64,000 nt of DNA, taken from contig NZ_CP013630.1 in NCBI RefSeq assembly GCF_001664485.1, forward strand, positions 3,727,501 through 3,791,500. The letters are read 5' to 3'. The translations under genes were made by a program, and so were the position numbers. Origin of the DNA: Rhizobium sp. N324 (GTDB lineage Bacteria; Pseudomonadota; Alphaproteobacteria; Rhizobiales; Rhizobiaceae). Below are positions 62,025 to 64,000 of the stretch, piece after piece (position 1 is the first letter of the stretch; every line of letters starts with the position of its first letter). The notes under the pieces were generated by a model, which worked only from the letters and a program-made list of their open reading frames with translations, had not been told where the DNA came from and ran no database searches.

Positions 62025-62446
62025 CGCGGCCACCTCCAGCAGGCCACGAGTTGCGCCTTGCGATGGGCAATTCCGCCGGGTCCGGCAGGACCTAGAACCG
62101 ACCAGAGCGGGCCGAAGCAGAGCGCGGAGACATCGCGCTCGATCGGATCCTCGCCTTCGAAGTCGACCAGCGTGCGGATCACAGCCATGTCGCCGGTCGT
62201 CGGCTGCTGGACGCGTCGCCAGCCCTGATCAGTCAGGATTGGCCCTACGAGCAACGCAAGGCCGCCAGCCGCATCGATCAGAGCGTGAGCCCCTTCAGCA
62301 CTGTTATAGGTGCCCCGGAAAGCTTCGGCCGGGTCGCGGCCGGTGAGCGCAAGCCCATAGCTGCCGCACCAGGTCGTGCAGTCTTCGCCGCCGACGCCAC
62401 CCCAGCAGAACCGGACGCGCCTTTCGATATAATCCCTGATCAACAT
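62021..62446 (-). CDS. NlpC/P60-like phage tail protein (DUF6950 type)
   Basis: A 141-residue protein. The N-terminus has RFCWGGVGGEDCTTWCGSYG, a Cys-containing motif at the position of the NlpC/P60 nucleophile in tail-assembly (gpK-like) peptidases. A mid-section GDMAVIRT has the usual SH3-like strand. It is placed between the minor tail gene and the tail-tip gene, as lambda gpK is. It may cleave peptidoglycan during DNA entry. The His residue of the dyad is not obvious, so activity is uncertain. Confidence 0.68.
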   Translation of the reverse strand: MLIRDYIERRVRFCWGGVGGEDCTTWCGSYGLALTGRDPAEAFRGTYNSAEGAHALIDAAGGLALLVGPILTDQGWRRVQQPTTGDMAVIRTLVDFEGEDPIERDVSALCFGPLWSVLGPAGPGGIAHRKAQLVACWRWPR

Positions 62447-62452
62447 TACGCC

Positions 62453-63064
62453 CTAAAAGTTCGGCCACGCCGGCTGCACGCCGCGCGAATATCGGATTGT
62501 GTTGTTGCAGAAGTCGTCGGTCGCCGAGACGGCGTGCTGCTGGGCCGACGACCACAAGGCCCGAGATGGGCGGCTGCGCATGTTCTCTCCAGCGACAACG
62601 GAAAGCGAAAGCGAAAGCGTCGGCTGCTCGCGCCCGGAAACGACGGGCATGGACTCGGCCGTGCGGGCGGCAATCCCCTGCCAGAGCGGAATGATATCCG
62701 TCATCGGCTGATAGTAATCGTCGAGCGTCGTGATCCCGACGTGCACGAGCGCACCGCGCACCTCAGGGATGGAGTCGATCAGCCGGGAACCCGACGCTGG
62801 GTCGACGCCCGACATCGTAAATTCCACCGCATCCGAAGTGCCGTTCAGCAGGATTTCCAGCGACGGCAGACCGACGAGCCGGCCAGCGCCGAGATAGACA
62901 GTCCCGTCAGTATCGATGCTGTCGAAGCGGGCCGGGATGTCATGCACGCCGAACCAGATGTGCAATGACGGGTCCGTCGCCACTCGCATGAAGAGGCCCA
63001 GCAGCGCGCTCGATCGGAGCCGCTCCAACACCATCGACGGCACGTAGTTCACGTCATAAGCCAT
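62453..63064 (-). CDS. Phage minor tail protein, 203 aa
   Basis: A beta-rich protein starting MAYDVNYVPSMVLERLRS. Segments LHIWFGVHDIPARF and VYLGAGRLVGLPSLEI resemble a family of tail proteins that precede the NlpC/P60-like gene in rhizobial phages (gpL-like position). The last gene of the gpM-gpL-gpK-type order is adjacent downstream. It is six bases from the DUF6950-type gene. Function is inferred from order. Confidence 0.68.
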   Translation of the reverse strand: MAYDVNYVPSMVLERLRSSALLGLFMRVATDPSLHIWFGVHDIPARFDSIDTDGTVYLGAGRLVGLPSLEILLNGTSDAVEFTMSGVDPASGSRLIDSIPEVRGALVHVGITTLDDYYQPMTDIIPLWQGIAARTAESMPVVSGREQPTLSLSLSVVAGENMRSRPSRALWSSAQQHAVSATDDFCNNTIRYSRGVQPAWPNF

Positions 63065-63065
63065 G

Positions 63066-63842
63066 TCAGAACGCCTCGTCGAATGTCAGCGTCGGCCGCA
63101 TCAGCCAGAAACCCTCGACATCAGACAGGATCTTCGTGCCTAGAGAGAGTTTCGCGGCAAAGCGCGGCCGGGCGAATTCAACACGCGTTCCAGCCGATAC
63201 GGCTTCACGCAACGCCGGACCGATGGCGAGTTGATAGTCCCTGTAGGCAAAGGCAGTCCCCTCGATGGTCTCGCTGCCTTCTCCGGATGTCGTGATGACG
63301 TCCCAATAGCGGTAGGCACGCCAACCCTTGGCGGTCGCGTGATAGATCGAAAACCAGTCCGACCACCGAAGGCGGCGCGAGGCACCGTAGACCCGCATCT
63401 GCAGCACGCCGGCGCCCTGAGGTGCCGCTTGCGTGATCGCGCCCCAGACCGTCGCCTGGCTATAGCCTGACGTATCCGAGAAATGGGAGCCGTCCGAATG
63501 CGGAATGCCGCCGATGATCGGCTGCGGCCAGCGCCCGAATGTCGGAAACGGCCCCTGCCAATCGGTCTTGAGCGGCACGTCGACGAAGCGGAACGAACCA
63601 TTCAGCCGCGCCGCAAGCCAGGTGACATATTCATGCTCTTCGGGCGCCTGCACGAAACAGCCGCCATAGGTGGCGGTCAGGAAGCCGCCACCCGAGATTT
63701 CCATCGTTTTTTCCTGGCCATTGCCGTTCCGGCCGCCGCCGATCGCATTGCCGTCGACGTCGAACGCCATGCGCTGCGGCTTCAGGAAATCGATATCCAG
63801 AAGGGGAAGACTGAGGAAGCTCACGGTCAGGCCCTGCGCCAA
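63066..63842 (-). CDS. Phage minor tail protein, 258 aa
   Basis: A beta-rich protein with LSLPLLDIDFLKPQRMAFDV near the N-terminus and FARPRFAAKLSLGTKILSD-like strands near the C-terminus. It lies between the tape-measure end (16-base overlap) and the 203-aa tail protein (1-base gap), the gpM-like position. No enzymatic motif is seen. It is probably a baseplate component. Confidence 0.68.
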   Translation of the reverse strand: MAQGLTVSFLSLPLLDIDFLKPQRMAFDVDGNAIGGGRNGNGQEKTMEISGGGFLTATYGGCFVQAPEEHEYVTWLAARLNGSFRFVDVPLKTDWQGPFPTFGRWPQPIIGGIPHSDGSHFSDTSGYSQATVWGAITQAAPQGAGVLQMRVYGASRRLRWSDWFSIYHATAKGWRAYRYWDVITTSGEGSETIEGTAFAYRDYQLAIGPALREAVSAGTRVEFARPRFAAKLSLGTKILSDVEGFWLMRPTLTFDEAF

Positions 63843-64000
63843 GCATAATGCTGCTGCTGGGAGCCGAAGCCGGAGCGCTCCATCTCCTTGTTGTAGCTGT
63901 CCAACCCAGCGGCGACCCCCTGCTCGACAAGGGTGCGAACATGGTCATCTCCATTGGCGCCCTGAATGTTGACGTTCAGGGGAACCGGCCCGCGCTGGCT
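63827..64000 (-). CDS. Tail tape-measure-like protein, C-terminal end (partial)
   Basis: Only the last 57 residues are inside the window: ...RGPVPLNVNIQGANGDDHV, then VRTLVEQGVAAGLDSYNKEM and GFGSQQQHYAWRRA. The NIQGANGDDHVRTLVEQGV pattern is common at the end of phage tape-measure proteins. Stop codon at 63827-63829. Overlaps the start of the 258-aa tail gene by 16 bases. The call rests on position and this short tail. Confidence 0.6.
   Translation of the reverse strand, partial: SQRGPVPLNVNIQGANGDDHVRTLVEQGVAAGLDSYNKEMERSGFGSQQQHYAWRRA

Larger units (their letters stand above)
53370..64000 (-). mobile_element. Prophage, left part (lysis and tail modules), continues beyond the window
   Basis: About fifteen minus-strand genes with short gaps or overlaps run in tail-to-lysis order: tape-measure-like end, minor tail proteins, NlpC/P60-like, tail tip, tail fibre, esterases, holin-like, lysozyme, Rz/Rz1. 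Long tail proteins of this order indicate a siphovirus-like (lambda-type tail) phage. Integrase, repressor, capsid and terminase are not in the window. The left boundary is uncertain, anywhere from about 51.3 to 53.4 kb. Confidence 0.85.

Overview
The window looks like a chromosomal segment of a Rhizobium species (R. leguminosarum / R. etli type, Alphaproteobacteria). This rests on high-GC coding sequence with strong third-position bias, many ABC and tripartite uptake systems, a cobalamin riboswitch upstream of cbtBA, an ADE1-like purC, a DUF1515-type protein and several palindromic intergenic elements of the kind common in rhizobia. The assignment is inferred from protein resemblance, not from a database search.

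Layout. 0.3-6.2 kb: housekeeping genes (small membrane-anchored DUF883-like protein, pseudouridine synthase, phosphoribosyltransferase, SLC13-type transporter, purC). 5.6-12.4 kb: a TetR regulator followed by a complete RND multidrug efflux system (lipoprotein adaptor, inner-membrane pump, outer-membrane factor) closed by a clear terminator. 12.5-20.0 kb: a LacI-regulated operon with a polyamine-type ABC importer, a nucleoside hydrolase and adenine deaminase, probably for uptake and salvage of a purine compound. 20.2-28.0 kb, minus strand: a DctB/DctD-like two-component system, then TctC-TctB-TctA and an M20 amidohydrolase, with tandem operator-like sites in front of tctC. 28.2-31.6 kb: a molybdenum oxidoreductase, a membrane-anchored protein, CbtA/CbtB cobalt transport under a B12 riboswitch, and a divergent histidine-phosphatase-like gene. 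31.8-37.2 kb: a GGDEF-EAL protein, then acetate kinase and phosphoketolase. 37.3-44.2 kb: an AraC regulator divergent from pobA (4-hydroxybenzoate hydroxylase), followed by a full branched-chain-type ABC importer that probably feeds aromatic acids to it. 44.6-45.4 kb: a lone VCBS/cadherin-like protein.

From about 45.5 kb the character changes to accessory DNA. At 46.07-47.27 kb two overlapping genes encode a 53-residue single-pass membrane peptide and a 347-residue protein. The peptide's C-terminal tail and the large protein's N-terminus carry the same 17-residue motif (KAGD...SGRD..I), an arrangement like amyloid-type homotypic signalling between effector and sensor. This is the best candidate in the window for an undescribed system. 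It is followed by a broken tRNA-Pro remnant, a trypsin-like protease, a small surface-polysaccharide cluster (CgeB-like glycosyltransferase, acyltransferase, FkbM-like methyltransferase) and a stand-alone LigD-type DNA ligase.

53.4-64.0 kb is the left part of a prophage, all structural and lysis genes on the minus strand: the end of a tape-measure-like protein, minor tail proteins, an NlpC/P60-like protein, a tail-tip protein whose 5' end is in a different frame, tail fibre, two SGNH esterases, holin-like protein, SAR-type lysozyme and overlapping Rz/Rz1 spanins. Integrase, capsid and terminase genes are outside the window.
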